Positions 8,455-17,490 of a stretch of DNA of 64,000 nt are shown here, piece by piece. Position 1 is the first letter of the stretch, and each line of letters begins with the position of its first letter. The stretch is from SIG452 sp045540295 (GTDB lineage: Bacteria; Bacillota; Clostridia; UMGS1840). The stretch is from positions 27,328 through 91,327 of the forward strand of contig JAZQGY010000015.1 in the NCBI GenBank assembly GCA_045540295.1, given 5' to 3'. A program made the translations under genes and the position numbers. Below the pieces are notes generated by a model. It saw only the letters and a program-made list of their open reading frames with translations, searched no databases and was not told the origin of the DNA.

Positions 8455-9219
8455 ATGGGAAAAATTATTGCAGTTGCCAATCAGAAGGGCGGCGTTGGAA
8501 AAACCACTTCCGCCATTAATATTGCGGCTTGCTTAGGGCATTTTGGCAAAAAGGTTCTGCTCATTGATGCTGACCCCCAGGGAAATGCAACCAGCGGCGT
8601 AGGCGTGGATAAGGAAAGTGTGGAAACCTCTTTCTACGATGTGCTGATCGGAAACGAGCCCATCGAAAAATCTGTTATTGCAACCAACTTCAAAAATCTT
8701 TGGGTCTGCCCTTGCAACATTGAACTGGCAGGCGCTGAGGTGGAACTGGTAGGAGTAAATGACCGTGAATTTCAGTTTTCCAAGTCATTAGAACCCATTC
8801 GGAATGTGTATGATTTCGTGATTGTGGACTGTCCGCCCTCATTGGGGTTAATCACCATCAACATTTTATCCGGTTCCGATTCCATTGTGATTCCGCTCCA
8901 GTGCGAATATTTTGCTTTGGAGGGACTCAGTCAGCTGATGAATACCCTAAGGAAAATTAAATCCCGTTACAATGAAGGCTTAGAGGTAGAAGGAGTTGTA
9001 CTGACAATGTATGACGGCAGAACCAACTTAACCCTTCAGGTAGCAGGGGAAATTAAAAAGTATTTTGGAGAAAAGGTATTTAAATCACCGGTTCCCAGAA
9101 GTGTGCGATTGGGAGAAGCCCCCAGCTACGGAGAACCTATTTTATATTATGATAAACGTTCTCACTGCACAGAGGCCTATCTGAGAATCGCCCAGGATAT
9201 TATAGATCACAACAAGTAA
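8455..9219 (+). CDS. parA: Chromosome-partitioning ATPase ParA/Soj
   Basis: Walker-type ATPase that moves ParB-parS complexes and, in Bacillus, regulates DnaA. The 254-residue product has the deviant Walker A KGGVGKTT at residues 11-18, DADPQGN, the Walker B region FVIVDCPPSLG, and the normal Soj length. AGGAAAGGG lies about seven bases before the ATG. parB follows after 43 bases and parS-like sites lie just upstream, which supports chromosomal rather than plasmid ParA. Confidence 0.96.
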   Translation: MGKIIAVANQKGGVGKTTSAINIAACLGHFGKKVLLIDADPQGNATSGVGVDKESVETSFYDVLIGNEPIEKSVIATNFKNLWVCPCNIELAGAEVELVGVNDREFQFSKSLEPIRNVYDFVIVDCPPSLGLITINILSGSDSIVIPLQCEYFALEGLSQLMNTLRKIKSRYNEGLEVEGVVLTMYDGRTNLTLQVAGEIKKYFGEKVFKSPVPRSVRLGEAPSYGEPILYYDKRSHCTEAYLRIAQDIIDHNK

Positions 9220-9262
9220 TGCTGTTTTGCGGATAAAACAGGAAAAGAGAGGATATGAAACT

Positions 9263-10114
9263 ATGATGAAAAAAGGCGGACTTGGCCGGGGTCTTTCATC
9301 TTTGTTGGAAGAAAAGATTGAAACCGGTTCCGGACGCGTAAACGAGCTTTCCATTATGGATATTGAGCCCAATCCCGCACAGCCCAGAAAGGATTTTTCG
9401 GAAGAAGGCTTGCAGGCATTGGCAGATTCCATTGCGGAGGTGGGAGTATTATCTCCGATTTTAGTCAGACAAAAAGACAACGGTTTATATGAAATTATTG
9501 CAGGAGAGCGCCGTTGGCGGGCTTCCAAATTGGCAGGAAAGAAGAAAATTCCCGCTATTGTGAAGGATTATAAAACAAAAGAAGTGATGGAAATTGCCTT
9601 AATTGAAAACCTTCAAAGGGAGGATTTAAACCCCTTGGAAGAAGCAATGGGCTACCAGACCTTAAAGGAACAGTTCGGATTAACCCAGGAAGAAATCGCA
9701 AAACGGGTATCCAAAAGCCGTTCCACCGTTGCCAACATTTTAAGAATTTTAAATCTGCCGGATTTTGTGCTCCGGGAAATCAAGGCAGGGAAGGTAAGCT
9801 TAGGACATGCAAAAGCGCTTTCTTCCTTGGAATCAGATGAATCCAAAAAACTGCTCCTGTATGAAATTGTGAAAAATGAGATTTCCGTTCGGGATGCGGA
9901 AGAGCTTGCGAAAAAGCTATCTCAGAAGAAACGTACCAACTTAATTAAAAAAACCTTGAAAAAAGACCCCAACCTGATTGAAGTGGAATCTCAGCTGACC
10001 AAAAAGTTTGGCACCAAGGTGCAAATTAAAAGCGGCAAAATCAAAAGCAAAATTGAGATCGAGTACTACTCACAGGATGACTTAAAACGAATCATTGATA
10101 CTTTTTTGGAGTAG
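9263..10114 (+). CDS. parB: Chromosome-partitioning protein ParB/Spo0J
   Basis: CTP-dependent clamp that loads at parS. The 283-residue product has the N-terminal GLGRGLSSL (ParA-contacting), the nucleotide-binding box GERRWRASKLAG, ENLQREDLNPLEEA, a helix-turn-helix (about 115-165, TQEEIAKRVSKSRSTVANILR) and a C-terminal dimerisation tail. The ATG at 9263 follows GAGAGG; a TTG at 9227 would add an unlikely tail. It is co-transcribed with parA. Confidence 0.96.
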   Translation: MMKKGGLGRGLSSLLEEKIETGSGRVNELSIMDIEPNPAQPRKDFSEEGLQALADSIAEVGVLSPILVRQKDNGLYEIIAGERRWRASKLAGKKKIPAIVKDYKTKEVMEIALIENLQREDLNPLEEAMGYQTLKEQFGLTQEEIAKRVSKSRSTVANILRILNLPDFVLREIKAGKVSLGHAKALSSLESDESKKLLLYEIVKNEISVRDAEELAKKLSQKKRTNLIKKTLKKDPNLIEVESQLTKKFGTKVQIKSGKIKSKIEIEYYSQDDLKRIIDTFLE

Positions 10115-10208
10115 CCGAATTATTTCAAGATAGTTTCGGGATATTTTTCGGAAAACATACCATACAAAATAAGAAAAAGAACTGAAAAAATTGTACCAAA
10201 TATTGAGC

Positions 10209-10237
10209 TTGACGGCTCAAAAGCCATAAGATATAAT
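10209..10237 (+). promoter_or_regulatory. Promoter for serS, with an inverted repeat around the -35 box
   Basis: TTGACG, 17 bases, TATAAT. The -35 hexamer is the exact spacer of an inverted repeat TTGAGC (10203-10208) / GCTCAA (10215-10220), a possible operator. The leader is only about 47 bases, too short for a T-box. Confidence 0.7.
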
Positions 10238-10284
10238 AGAATTGTAAAAGGGCAATCGGAAGTGCCAAAAAAAGGAGAATCATT

Positions 10285-11553
10285 ATGCTGGACTTAAAAC
10301 GTATCCGTGACGAAAAAGATGAAGTAAAACGTCTGTTAACCATTAAAAAAGCTGACATTTCTTTACTGGAAAAAGTCAGCGAATTAGACGAAAAAAGAAG
10401 AACTCTGACCTTTCAGGCAGAAAACTTAAAAAATAAACAGAACACCGTTTCCAAAGAAATTCCCAAACTGAAAAAAGAAGGCAAAGACGTTGCTCCCATT
10501 TTCCAGGAAATGAAGGAATTGTCCGAACAGATTAAAGGGATGGACAAAGAGCTTTCTGAAATTCAGGAAGAGCTGCAGGCAACCTTATTAAAGATTCCCA
10601 ACACTCCTGCAGAATGTGTGCCGGACGGTAATTCTGACGAAGACAACAAGGAAATCAGAAAATGGGGCACTCCCAGAGAATTTGACTTTGAATTTAAACC
10701 CCACTGGGATATTGGAGAAAACTTAGGCATTTTAGATTTTGAAAGAGGTGCAAAAATCACCGGTTCCCGTTTCACCGTGTACAAAGGCTTAGGTGCAAAA
10801 TTGGAACGTGCGGTCATCAGCTTCTTCTTAGATACTCACACCCAGAACGGCTACACCGAAATTTTACCGCCCTATATGGTAAACCGTGCTTCCATGACCG
10901 GTACCGGGCAACTTCCCAAATTTGAAGAAGATGCCTTCTCCTTGAAAAACTGTGATTACTTTATGATTCCCACCGCAGAAGTACCTGTGACCAATCTACA
11001 CAGAGACGAAATCGTAAAGAAAGAAGACCTTCCTATTAAATATTGTGCGTATTCCGCATGTTTTCGTGCAGAAGCAGGCAGCGCAGGCCGTGATACCAGA
11101 GGTTTGATCCGTCAGCATCAGTTTAACAAGGTGGAATTGGTAAAATTTGCAAATCCTGAAAACTCCTTTGAAGAGTTGGAATCCCTGACCAACGATGCAG
11201 AAAGACTGCTTCAGCTGTTGGGATTACCCTACAGAGTGGTTCTGCTTTGCTCCGGTGACTTAGGATTCTCTTCTGCCATGACCTACGATTTGGAAGTATA
11301 CCTGCCAAGCTACGGTAGATATGTAGAAATTTCTTCCTGCTCTAACTTTGTGGATTATCAGGCAAGAAGAGCCAACATTAAATTTAAAGAAGATATTAAC
11401 TCCAAACCTCAGTTTGTGCATACCTTAAACGGTTCCGGTCTGGCAGTTGGCAGAACTGTGGCAGCAATTTTGGAAAACTATCAGAATGAAGATGGCTCTG
11501 TAACCGTTCCGGAAGTATTGCGTCCTTATATGGGAACTGATGTGATCAAATAA
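10285..11553 (+). CDS. serS: Seryl-tRNA synthetase
   Basis: Class II synthetase charging tRNA-Ser. The 422-residue product opens with MLDLKRIRDEKDEVK and the antiparallel coiled-coil arm (residues about 25-105). Motif 2 is in CFRAEAGSAGRDTRGLIRQHQF and motif 3 in NGSGLAVGRTVAAILENYQ. Length is normal. AAGGAG lies nine bases before the ATG. Serine synthetase is often near dnaA in Clostridia. Confidence 0.97.
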   Translation: MLDLKRIRDEKDEVKRLLTIKKADISLLEKVSELDEKRRTLTFQAENLKNKQNTVSKEIPKLKKEGKDVAPIFQEMKELSEQIKGMDKELSEIQEELQATLLKIPNTPAECVPDGNSDEDNKEIRKWGTPREFDFEFKPHWDIGENLGILDFERGAKITGSRFTVYKGLGAKLERAVISFFLDTHTQNGYTEILPPYMVNRASMTGTGQLPKFEEDAFSLKNCDYFMIPTAEVPVTNLHRDEIVKKEDLPIKYCAYSACFRAEAGSAGRDTRGLIRQHQFNKVELVKFANPENSFEELESLTNDAERLLQLLGLPYRVVLLCSGDLGFSSAMTYDLEVYLPSYGRYVEISSCSNFVDYQARRANIKFKEDINSKPQFVHTLNGSGLAVGRTVAAILENYQNEDGSVTVPEVLRPYMGTDVIK

Positions 11554-11556
11554 TAA

Positions 11557-11636
11557 AGAATAAAAAAGTTGCGGTGGCAGGTTTTGCCTGCATGACAATG
11601 CATCCAATCAGTGCCACCAATTCTGCTTTATTCTTG
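11557..11636 (+). other. Branched hairpin structure after serS
   Basis: Outer strands AGAATAAA / TTTATTCT and GGTGGCA / TGCCACC enclose two small hairpins (GGCAGGTTTTGCC and TGCATGACAATGCA). There is no clear T-run, so termination is uncertain. It resembles a small three-way junction. Confidence 0.55.
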
Positions 11637-11646
11637 AAACGACTTT

Positions 11647-11860
11647 GGATAGTGCCATACCAAAAATAATGGCGAGGTACTACCTATAAAGCTTCTGTAT
11701 TCTTCGGATAGTGCCATACCAAAAACAACGGCGAGATACTGTGTATAAAGTTTTCTCAATCTTCAGATAGTGCCATACCAAAATAAAGGCGAGGTACTAC
11801 CTATAAAGTTTTCTCAATCTTCGGATAGTGCCATACCAAAAAAGTGGTATACCAAAAAAA
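11647..11860 (+). repeat. Tandem repeat of about 59 bp upstream of dnaA, 3.5 units
   Basis: Units start at about 11647, 11706, 11765 and 11823 with GGATAGTGCCATACCAAAAA. Each can form a hairpin pairing ATAG...TACC with GGTA...CTAT. A related array lies before dnaN at 14170-14370, so the repeats flank dnaA. Confidence 0.85.
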
Positions 11861-11869
11861 GTCAAGAGG

Positions 11870-12010
11870 CAAATGAAAAATAAAAAATATTATTATGATA
11901 ATTATTATGTAAACCATGAAATGTGAAAAACCTTAGGAATTATGGGAAAGGTTTTCCACATAAAATTGAAAAATATTCCACAAAAAATGTGGATAAATCC
12001 AAAAAATGAG
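11870..12010 (+). other. AT-rich dnaA upstream region with DnaA-box-like sites
   Basis: Consensus box TGTGGATAA at 11988-11996 (reverse of TTATCCACA), with near matches TTTTCCACA (11952-11960) and TATTCCACA (11974-11982). A run of almost pure A/T lies at 11878-11912. It probably serves DnaA autoregulation and forms part of the bipartite origin. Confidence 0.7.
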
Positions 12011-12020
12011 GTGAAATCAC

Positions 12021-13340
12021 TTGTTTAGTGTATCAGAACTCTACGAAAATGTAGTAGACATAATAAAAAGCGAAATTTCCCCGGTAGCATACAGCACCTG
12101 GTTTTCCTCTGTTACCCCGGAAAAAATTGAAAACAACATCTTTTATTTCCGTGTTCCCATTGAATATACTCGCGATATGATTGAAAGAAAATACTCTGAA
12201 CTGTTAAAAACTGCGGTGGTAACTGCATCTCAGGGACAGATTGCCGATTTTTCGTTCCTGGTGGACGACAGAAGAAACACTCCTTCTGTGTTAGACCGGT
12301 TCTCCAATACCCAGGATGAAGTATCCACCCTAAACAAAAAATATACTTTCCAGAATTTTGTCATTGGCGAATCCAACCGTTTTGCCCATGCAGCAGCCAT
12401 TGCTGTGGCAGAAAGTCCGGCAGAAAATTATAATCCTTTATTTATATACGGCGGTGTTGGTCTGGGAAAAACCCATTTGTTACATGCAATCGGTAACCGA
12501 ATTAAAGAAAACGATCCTACAAAAAAAGTGTTATACTTAACTTCAGAATCCTTCACCAATGAATTTATTGATTCCATTAAATCCGGTCAGAATACCGCAT
12601 TCCGTGATAAACTTCGCAACATTGATGTATTGATGGTAGACGACATTCAGTTTATTGGCGGAAAAGAAGGGACTCAGGAAGAATTTTTCCATACCTTCAA
12701 CCATTTATATCAGAACGATAAACAGATTGTGTTATCCTCTGACCGTCCACCAAAAGATATCAGAACGTTGGAAGAAAGACTTCGAACCCGTTTTGAAGCA
12801 GGCTTGATGTGTGACATTAATGCTCCTGACTTAGAAACCAGAATTGCAATTTTAAAGAAAAAAACAGAAGAAGAAAATTTCCCTATTGACGATGAAATCA
12901 TCCAGTTTATTGCATCTAAAATCAGATCTAATGTTCGTGAGCTGGAAGGAATCTTCACCCGTCTGGTTGCCTTAACAAAGCTTTCTAAAAAAGAAATTAC
13001 CAAAGAATTGGCAGAAGATGTGATCAAGGTCATCATTGCAGATTCTAAAAAGGCAAAACCCGGCATTGAAACGGTAATGGTGGAAACTGCAGGTTACTTT
13101 AATATTGATCCACAGCTTTTAAAATCATCTTCCAAAAAGAAAGAAATCGTAAAAGCACGACAGGTGGCAATGTTTTTGGCAAGAGAAGTGCTGGAAATGA
13201 GTACCACCAAAATCGGTGAAGAATTTGAAAGAGACCATTCCACCGTGATGTATTCCATTGAAAAAATTAAAGAAACCCGTCAGACAGACGCTTATATTGA
13301 TACCATTATTGAGGAAATCACCGGCCTCTTAGAAGATTAA
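12021..13340 (+). CDS. dnaA: Chromosomal replication initiator DnaA
   Basis: AAA+ initiator that binds DnaA boxes and opens oriC. The 439-residue product has the N-terminal oligomerisation domain I, a linker (about 80-105), Walker A GGVGLGKT at residues 144-151, Walker B DVLMVDDIQF, and the domain IV signature GEEFERDHSTVMYSIEKI. The start is TTG at 12021, seven bases after GAGGTG; no ATG or GTG fits better. Length is typical for Clostridia. Confidence 0.97.
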   Translation: MFSVSELYENVVDIIKSEISPVAYSTWFSSVTPEKIENNIFYFRVPIEYTRDMIERKYSELLKTAVVTASQGQIADFSFLVDDRRNTPSVLDRFSNTQDEVSTLNKKYTFQNFVIGESNRFAHAAAIAVAESPAENYNPLFIYGGVGLGKTHLLHAIGNRIKENDPTKKVLYLTSESFTNEFIDSIKSGQNTAFRDKLRNIDVLMVDDIQFIGGKEGTQEEFFHTFNHLYQNDKQIVLSSDRPPKDIRTLEERLRTRFEAGLMCDINAPDLETRIAILKKKTEEENFPIDDEIIQFIASKIRSNVRELEGIFTRLVALTKLSKKEITKELAEDVIKVIIADSKKAKPGIETVMVETAGYFNIDPQLLKSSSKKKEIVKARQVAMFLAREVLEMSTTKIGEEFERDHSTVMYSIEKIKETRQTDAYIDTIIEEITGLLED

Positions 13341-13342
13341 TT

Positions 13343-13617
13343 TTTTTAGTATAACACTATTATAAGATAGCAATAACTTAAAAATTTGTTTTTCTATTAT
13401 TTGATACCCTCTTTTTTAGTATAACACTATTATGAAATAGCAGAAACTTAATAATTTATTTTTCTATTATCTGATACCCTCTTTTTGGGATAACACTATT
13501 ATGAGATAGCAAAAACTTAAAAGAAATTTTTCGATTCATTGTTACCTTTTTTGGGATAACTCTTTTATAAGATTGTATGAATTTGAAAAATAATACTTCT
13601 ACTATTTGATACCCTCT
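13343..13617 (+). repeat. Tandem repeat of about 70 bp downstream of dnaA, four units
   Basis: AT-rich units with TAACACTATTAT near 13352, 13422 and 13491 and a degenerate TAACTCTTTTAT at 13557, each ending near a GATACCCTC-like block. Spacing is 70, 69 and 66 bp. It lies between dnaA and the DnaA-box cluster and is a candidate unwinding or spacer region of oriC. Confidence 0.8.
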
Positions 13618-13739
13618 ATCATACTTTTGTACTGAAAAAGAAGGTTCTTACATAGAGAAAACCGTAAACATGTTACTGCTATTATATATATAGTATAATG
13701 GATTTTCATTGTAAAAAATAACACATCAAAAAAAATTCT

Positions 13740-13990
13740 ACAGAATTTGGGGATAAGTGTTGTGGAAACGAAAAAAATTCCTGTGCAATTTGATAGGGTT
13801 CTCCACATCTATGGTTGACAGAAAAATTTCATTCTCCAAAAAAAACAAAAAAATCCACAAAGTAATACACATTCCCACAGGGAAAACCGATGAAAAAGCT
13901 GTGGATAAAAACTCCCCATTTCATGCTATGTGGAAAGCAATCATTTTATGCACAAATTGTTATAAAAGTTATAAACTGTAAAAACTCTGA
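13740..13990. other. Probable oriC core: DnaA-box cluster in the dnaA-dnaN spacer
   Basis: Consensus box TGTGGATAA at 13900-13908, with near matches TTCTCCACA (13799-13807), AAATCCACA (13851-13859), TGTGGAAAG (13929-13937) and TTATGCACA (13946-13954), in an AT-rich stretch with no convincing gene. Position between dnaA and dnaN matches many Firmicute origins. Short open frames here are not credible. Confidence 0.75.
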
Positions 13991-14169
13991 TATTTCAGGG
14001 GTATCAAAGACTTTTCAACAATTCCCCAGCCCCTATTACAATATACTGTTTATCCTTATTTATTTTCCTTTCTATTATCCTGATTGATTTTGACATTTTA
14101 AAAATCACTGTTTTTAGAAATCGTCATTCAAAAACTGATAGCAAGGTAAGAATTTATTATTTGTACAAT

Positions 14170-14370
14170 CTTCGGATAATGTCATACTAAAAAAATGCGA
14201 GGTACTATCTATCAAGTTTCTATATCCTTTGGATAGAGCCATACTAAAAAAAATGCGTGGTACTATCTATAAAGCTTCTGTATCCTTTGGATAGAGCCAT
14301 ACCAAAAAATATTTGCGAGACAATATTTTATTAATTGTACTATTTTAGAATAGTGCTATACCAAAAAAAG
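14170..14370 (+). repeat. Tandem repeat of about 58 bp upstream of dnaN, 3.5 units
   Basis: Units start near 14174, 14231, 14289 and 14348 (GGATAGAGCCATACCAAAAA type) and are clearly related to the array at 11647-11860. Confidence 0.85.
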
Positions 14371-14417
14371 AGGATCAAATTATTTTGATACTTATAAACC
14401 TATGATAGACGGATGTC

Positions 14418-14457
14418 TTACAATTTTGATAAACCTAAGAAAGACGAGGATTAAAAA
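14418..14457 (+). promoter_or_regulatory. dnaN leader block shared with holB and trpS
   Basis: CCTAAGAAAGACGAGGAT followed by TAAAAAATG: identical over about 26 bases to the sequence preceding holB, and similar to the trpS leader. It supplies the GAGGA ribosome site. Confidence 0.7.
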
Positions 14458-15552
14458 ATGAAGTTTAGTTTTTTAAAAGAAGTGTTTTTGGAAAATTTAT
14501 CCACCGTGTTAAAAGCGGTATCCCCCAAAGCAACCGTTCCTCAGTTGGAAGGGGTATACATTTTAGCTCGCGGTAATATGATTACCTTAATCGGTAACAA
14601 CACAGAAATTGCCATCAAAGCCCGTTTTGAAGCAGATGTGGAAGAAGAAGGTGTTGGCGTAATCAATGCCAAAAACTTATTTGATATGGTTCGTCTGATG
14701 CCGGAAGGAACGGTTAGTATTTCTGTGGATGAAAAACTGACTACCGTTATCAAATCCGGTGCTACCCGTTATGAAATTGTGGCAATGGATGCAGAAATGT
14801 TCCCTGTGGTGGAAGAATTAAACTGCGAATTCTCTTTAAAAATTACCGAACAGAAGTTAAAAGAGCTGATTAAGAAAACTCTGTTTTCCATTGGTACCCA
14901 AGATACCAAAATCACTTTTACCGGTGCTTTATTTGAAGTACGAGATAACGAATTGACCGTGGTTACCTTAGACGGTTACCGTATGGCAGTGAGAAAAGAA
15001 GAAATTTATCCTACCGGCGAAAACCGTTCTTATATCATTCCCGGTAAGAGCTTAAATGAACTTTTAAAAATCTTAGCAGACACCAAAGATGACACCGTCA
15101 TCGAATTTGGAGACAGAAAAGCATTGGTAAAACTGGATAACTACGAATTTTATACCAGATTAATTGACGGCGAATTCTTTAATTACGAACAGATTATCCC
15201 CAAAAACGCAGAAATCAAAGTGAAAGCTGTAACCAAAGAGCTGGTGGAAGCGTTAGAGAGAGCATCTCTTTTAATTACTGCGGATAATAAAGCACCTATC
15301 CGTATGCACCTAGAAGAGGATAAAATGCATTTCAATACCATTTCCAGAATCGGTCACGCTCAGGATATGATTCACATTGAAAAAACCGGTGACGATTTGG
15401 AAATCGGCTTTAACCATAAGTTTTTGTTAGATGCCTTAAAAGCCTCTGAAACCGAAGAAATTTTCTTAGATTTCAGCAATAACTTAAGTCCCTGCATTTT
15501 GCGTGGAGACAGTGACGAATTTTTGTATATGGTGTTACCTGTGCGATTATAG
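14458..15552 (+). CDS. dnaN: DNA polymerase III beta subunit (sliding clamp)
   Basis: Ring-shaped processivity clamp. The 364-residue product shows the three-domain clamp layout, with conserved segments VTLDGYRMAVR near residue 175, RIGHAQDM in domain III, and the C-terminal LPVRL. It starts at the ATG at 14458 behind GAGGA. Unusually, no recF, yaaA or gyrB follows; the next gene is hisZ. Confidence 0.97.
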   Translation: MKFSFLKEVFLENLSTVLKAVSPKATVPQLEGVYILARGNMITLIGNNTEIAIKARFEADVEEEGVGVINAKNLFDMVRLMPEGTVSISVDEKLTTVIKSGATRYEIVAMDAEMFPVVEELNCEFSLKITEQKLKELIKKTLFSIGTQDTKITFTGALFEVRDNELTVVTLDGYRMAVRKEEIYPTGENRSYIIPGKSLNELLKILADTKDDTVIEFGDRKALVKLDNYEFYTRLIDGEFFNYEQIIPKNAEIKVKAVTKELVEALERASLLITADNKAPIRMHLEEDKMHFNTISRIGHAQDMIHIEKTGDDLEIGFNHKFLLDALKASETEEIFLDFSNNLSPCILRGDSDEFLYMVLPVRL

Positions 15553-15579
15553 TATGGGCTAATCAAACAGCGCCCTGTT

Positions 15580-15672
15580 GGAAAGGTAAAATGGCACACA
15601 ATTGGTGAAGTTCACCGCTATAGTATAGCTTTTTGTTCAATTTCCAAATTCTGCATCCATTTTCCTGCACGT
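15580..15672 (+). repeat. Family A element, copy 2 (degenerate)
   Basis: About 30 bases after the dnaN stop, sense orientation. AAAATGG pairs with CCATTTT and AATTGG with CCAAATT, a combination not used in other copies. The central hairpin is reduced to CTATAGTATAG. Confidence 0.65.
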
Positions 15673-15753
15673 TTTGATGACGTTAGATAACATCTTTGAA
15701 GAAGTGAATCCTTTCTAAAAAAAAAGAAACCAAAAAAGGAGAACCCCTGCACT

Positions 15754-16839
15754 ATGAAAAAAACAGCATTAACTCTGGAAGGTACCAATGATATTTTATT
15801 TTCCGAGTGCCAGTTTAAACATCAGATAGAAGATAGTATCTTAGGATGTTTTAAGTCCTACGGCTATTTCCCCATTGAAACGCCTTTAATGGAATATGAC
15901 AGTGTTTTTTTTGGTAATTCTGATGCAGAAGGTCTGTACCGTCTGGTAGACAGAACCGGTGCAGTGGTATCCTTACGTCCTGATATGACCATGCCCATTG
16001 CCAGAGTGGCAGCAACCAAATTATACGATCAGCTTCCCATAAGAGCATCTTATTTAGGAAATGTGTACCGTTTTTTAGATCCTACCAAAGGTGGCAGACA
16101 GAATGAATTTACCCAGGCAGGGATTGAATTACTGGGAGAAAAAGGCACTTTTTATGATGCGGAAGTCATTGCCGCAACGGTGAATGCCCTCTTAGATGCA
16201 GGTGCTACTGATTTTATGGTGGAATTAGGAAACGTAAACTTCGTAAGAGGACTCTTATCCGAAAGTCAGCTTTGTGAGGAATTACAAGAAGAAATCAACG
16301 AACTGATGGTGAAAAAAGACATTTTGTCTATGGAAGAAGTGCTCCAAACTGTTACCTTAGATACCACCATCAAGGATATTATTCTAAAGCTTCCCACCTT
16401 ATTCGGCGGAAAAGAAGTATTGGATGAAATGCTTTCAAAAAAACTTCCCGAACCCTCTAAGAAAGCCTTAACCGAGCTTTTGGAAATTTACACCTATCTT
16501 TCCTACTATGGTTACGAAAACTATATCACCTTCGATCTTGGAATGAATAAAAATATGGATTACTACACCGGTATGATTTTTAAAATTTTTCATCAGGGTG
16601 TTGGATTTCCGGTAGCCGGCGGAGGACGGTATGACAAATTGATTTCCCGTTTCGGCAAAGAAATTCCTGCAACCGGTTCTGCCATTTATATTAACCGTTT
16701 GACTGACGGTATGAGCCATGTTATTTCGCTTACGCCCCCAACAGCAGACGAACAGTTAACAGGTGATGACAAAAAAGCTTTAATTGAAAAAGCCAAAGAA
16801 TTACGAAAAGCAGGCAAATCTGTCATCGTGAACGGATAG
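15754..16839 (+). CDS. hisZ: ATP phosphoribosyltransferase regulatory subunit HisZ
   Basis: Catalytically inactive HisRS paralogue that forms the hetero-octameric enzyme with short HisG. The 361-residue product has the class II core with VSLRPDMTMPIARVAAT, YLGNVYRF, and GGGRYDKLISRFG. It lacks a tRNA anticodon domain, which separates it from HisS. AAAAGGAG lies before the ATG. First of a hisZ-hisG-hisH run. Confidence 0.93.
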   Translation: MKKTALTLEGTNDILFSECQFKHQIEDSILGCFKSYGYFPIETPLMEYDSVFFGNSDAEGLYRLVDRTGAVVSLRPDMTMPIARVAATKLYDQLPIRASYLGNVYRFLDPTKGGRQNEFTQAGIELLGEKGTFYDAEVIAATVNALLDAGATDFMVELGNVNFVRGLLSESQLCEELQEEINELMVKKDILSMEEVLQTVTLDTTIKDIILKLPTLFGGKEVLDEMLSKKLPEPSKKALTELLEIYTYLSYYGYENYITFDLGMNKNMDYYTGMIFKIFHQGVGFPVAGGGRYDKLISRFGKEIPATGSAIYINRLTDGMSHVISLTPPTADEQLTGDDKKALIEKAKELRKAGKSVIVNG

Positions 16840-16853
16840 GGGGTACAACGGAA

Positions 16854-17489
16854 ATGGAATATATCACAGTTGCATTGGCAAAAGGCCGTTTGGGTGACTA
16901 CGCTGCTGAAATTTTCGGCAAAGCAGGTTACGATATTTCCTGCTTGGAAGACAAAGGCAGAAAGTTGATTTTTACTGATGAAGTGGGTAAAATCAAGTAT
17001 ATTCTGGTAAAAGCCTCCGATGTTCCATGCTATGTGGAATACGGTGCAGCCGACATCGGTGTGGTTGGAAAAGACACTATTTTAGAAGAGGGAAGAAGCC
17101 TCTATGAAGTTTTGAATCTTAATTTCGGAAAGTGCAGAATGTGTGTCTGCGGACCTGAATCGGCAAGAGAGAAACTCCAAAGCCGTGTGTCATCTTTAAA
17201 GGTTGCCACCAAATACCCCAATATTGCAAGAGCTTATTTTAAAGATGTGAAAAAGCAGTCTCCCGATATTATCAAATTAAACGGTTCTATTGAACTTGCT
17301 CCCATTGTGGGCTTATCTGATGTGATCGTGGATATTGTGGAATCCGGCAAAACTTTAGAAGAAAACGGACTGGGTGTGCTGGAGGAAGTATGTCAGCTGT
17401 CTGCACGTCTCATTGTGAATAAAGTCAGCATGAAAATGAAAAAACAAATTATGCCCATGATAGAAAAAGTGAAAGCGGTTATAGAATAA
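16854..17489 (+). CDS. hisG: ATP phosphoribosyltransferase catalytic subunit (short form)
   Basis: First enzyme of histidine synthesis, condensing ATP and PRPP. At 211 residues it is the short HisG form that needs HisZ, which is encoded 14 bases upstream. Conserved segments: ALAKGRLGD, GAADIGVVGKDT, KVATKYPNIARAYF and the PRPP-loop region GLSDVIVDIVESGKTL. The long-form regulatory C-domain is absent, as expected. Confidence 0.96.
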   Translation: MEYITVALAKGRLGDYAAEIFGKAGYDISCLEDKGRKLIFTDEVGKIKYILVKASDVPCYVEYGAADIGVVGKDTILEEGRSLYEVLNLNFGKCRMCVCGPESAREKLQSRVSSLKVATKYPNIARAYFKDVKKQSPDIIKLNGSIELAPIVGLSDVIVDIVESGKTLEENGLGVLEEVCQLSARLIVNKVSMKMKKQIMPMIEKVKAVIE

Positions 17490-17490
17490 T

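Noticed and set aside
13757..14087. Short open frames between dnaA and dnaN
   Set aside because: They overlap the DnaA-box cluster, have AT-driven composition and no ribosome site.
11647..14370. CRISPR array
   Set aside because: The repeats are contiguous tandem units without unique spacers and no cas genes occur.
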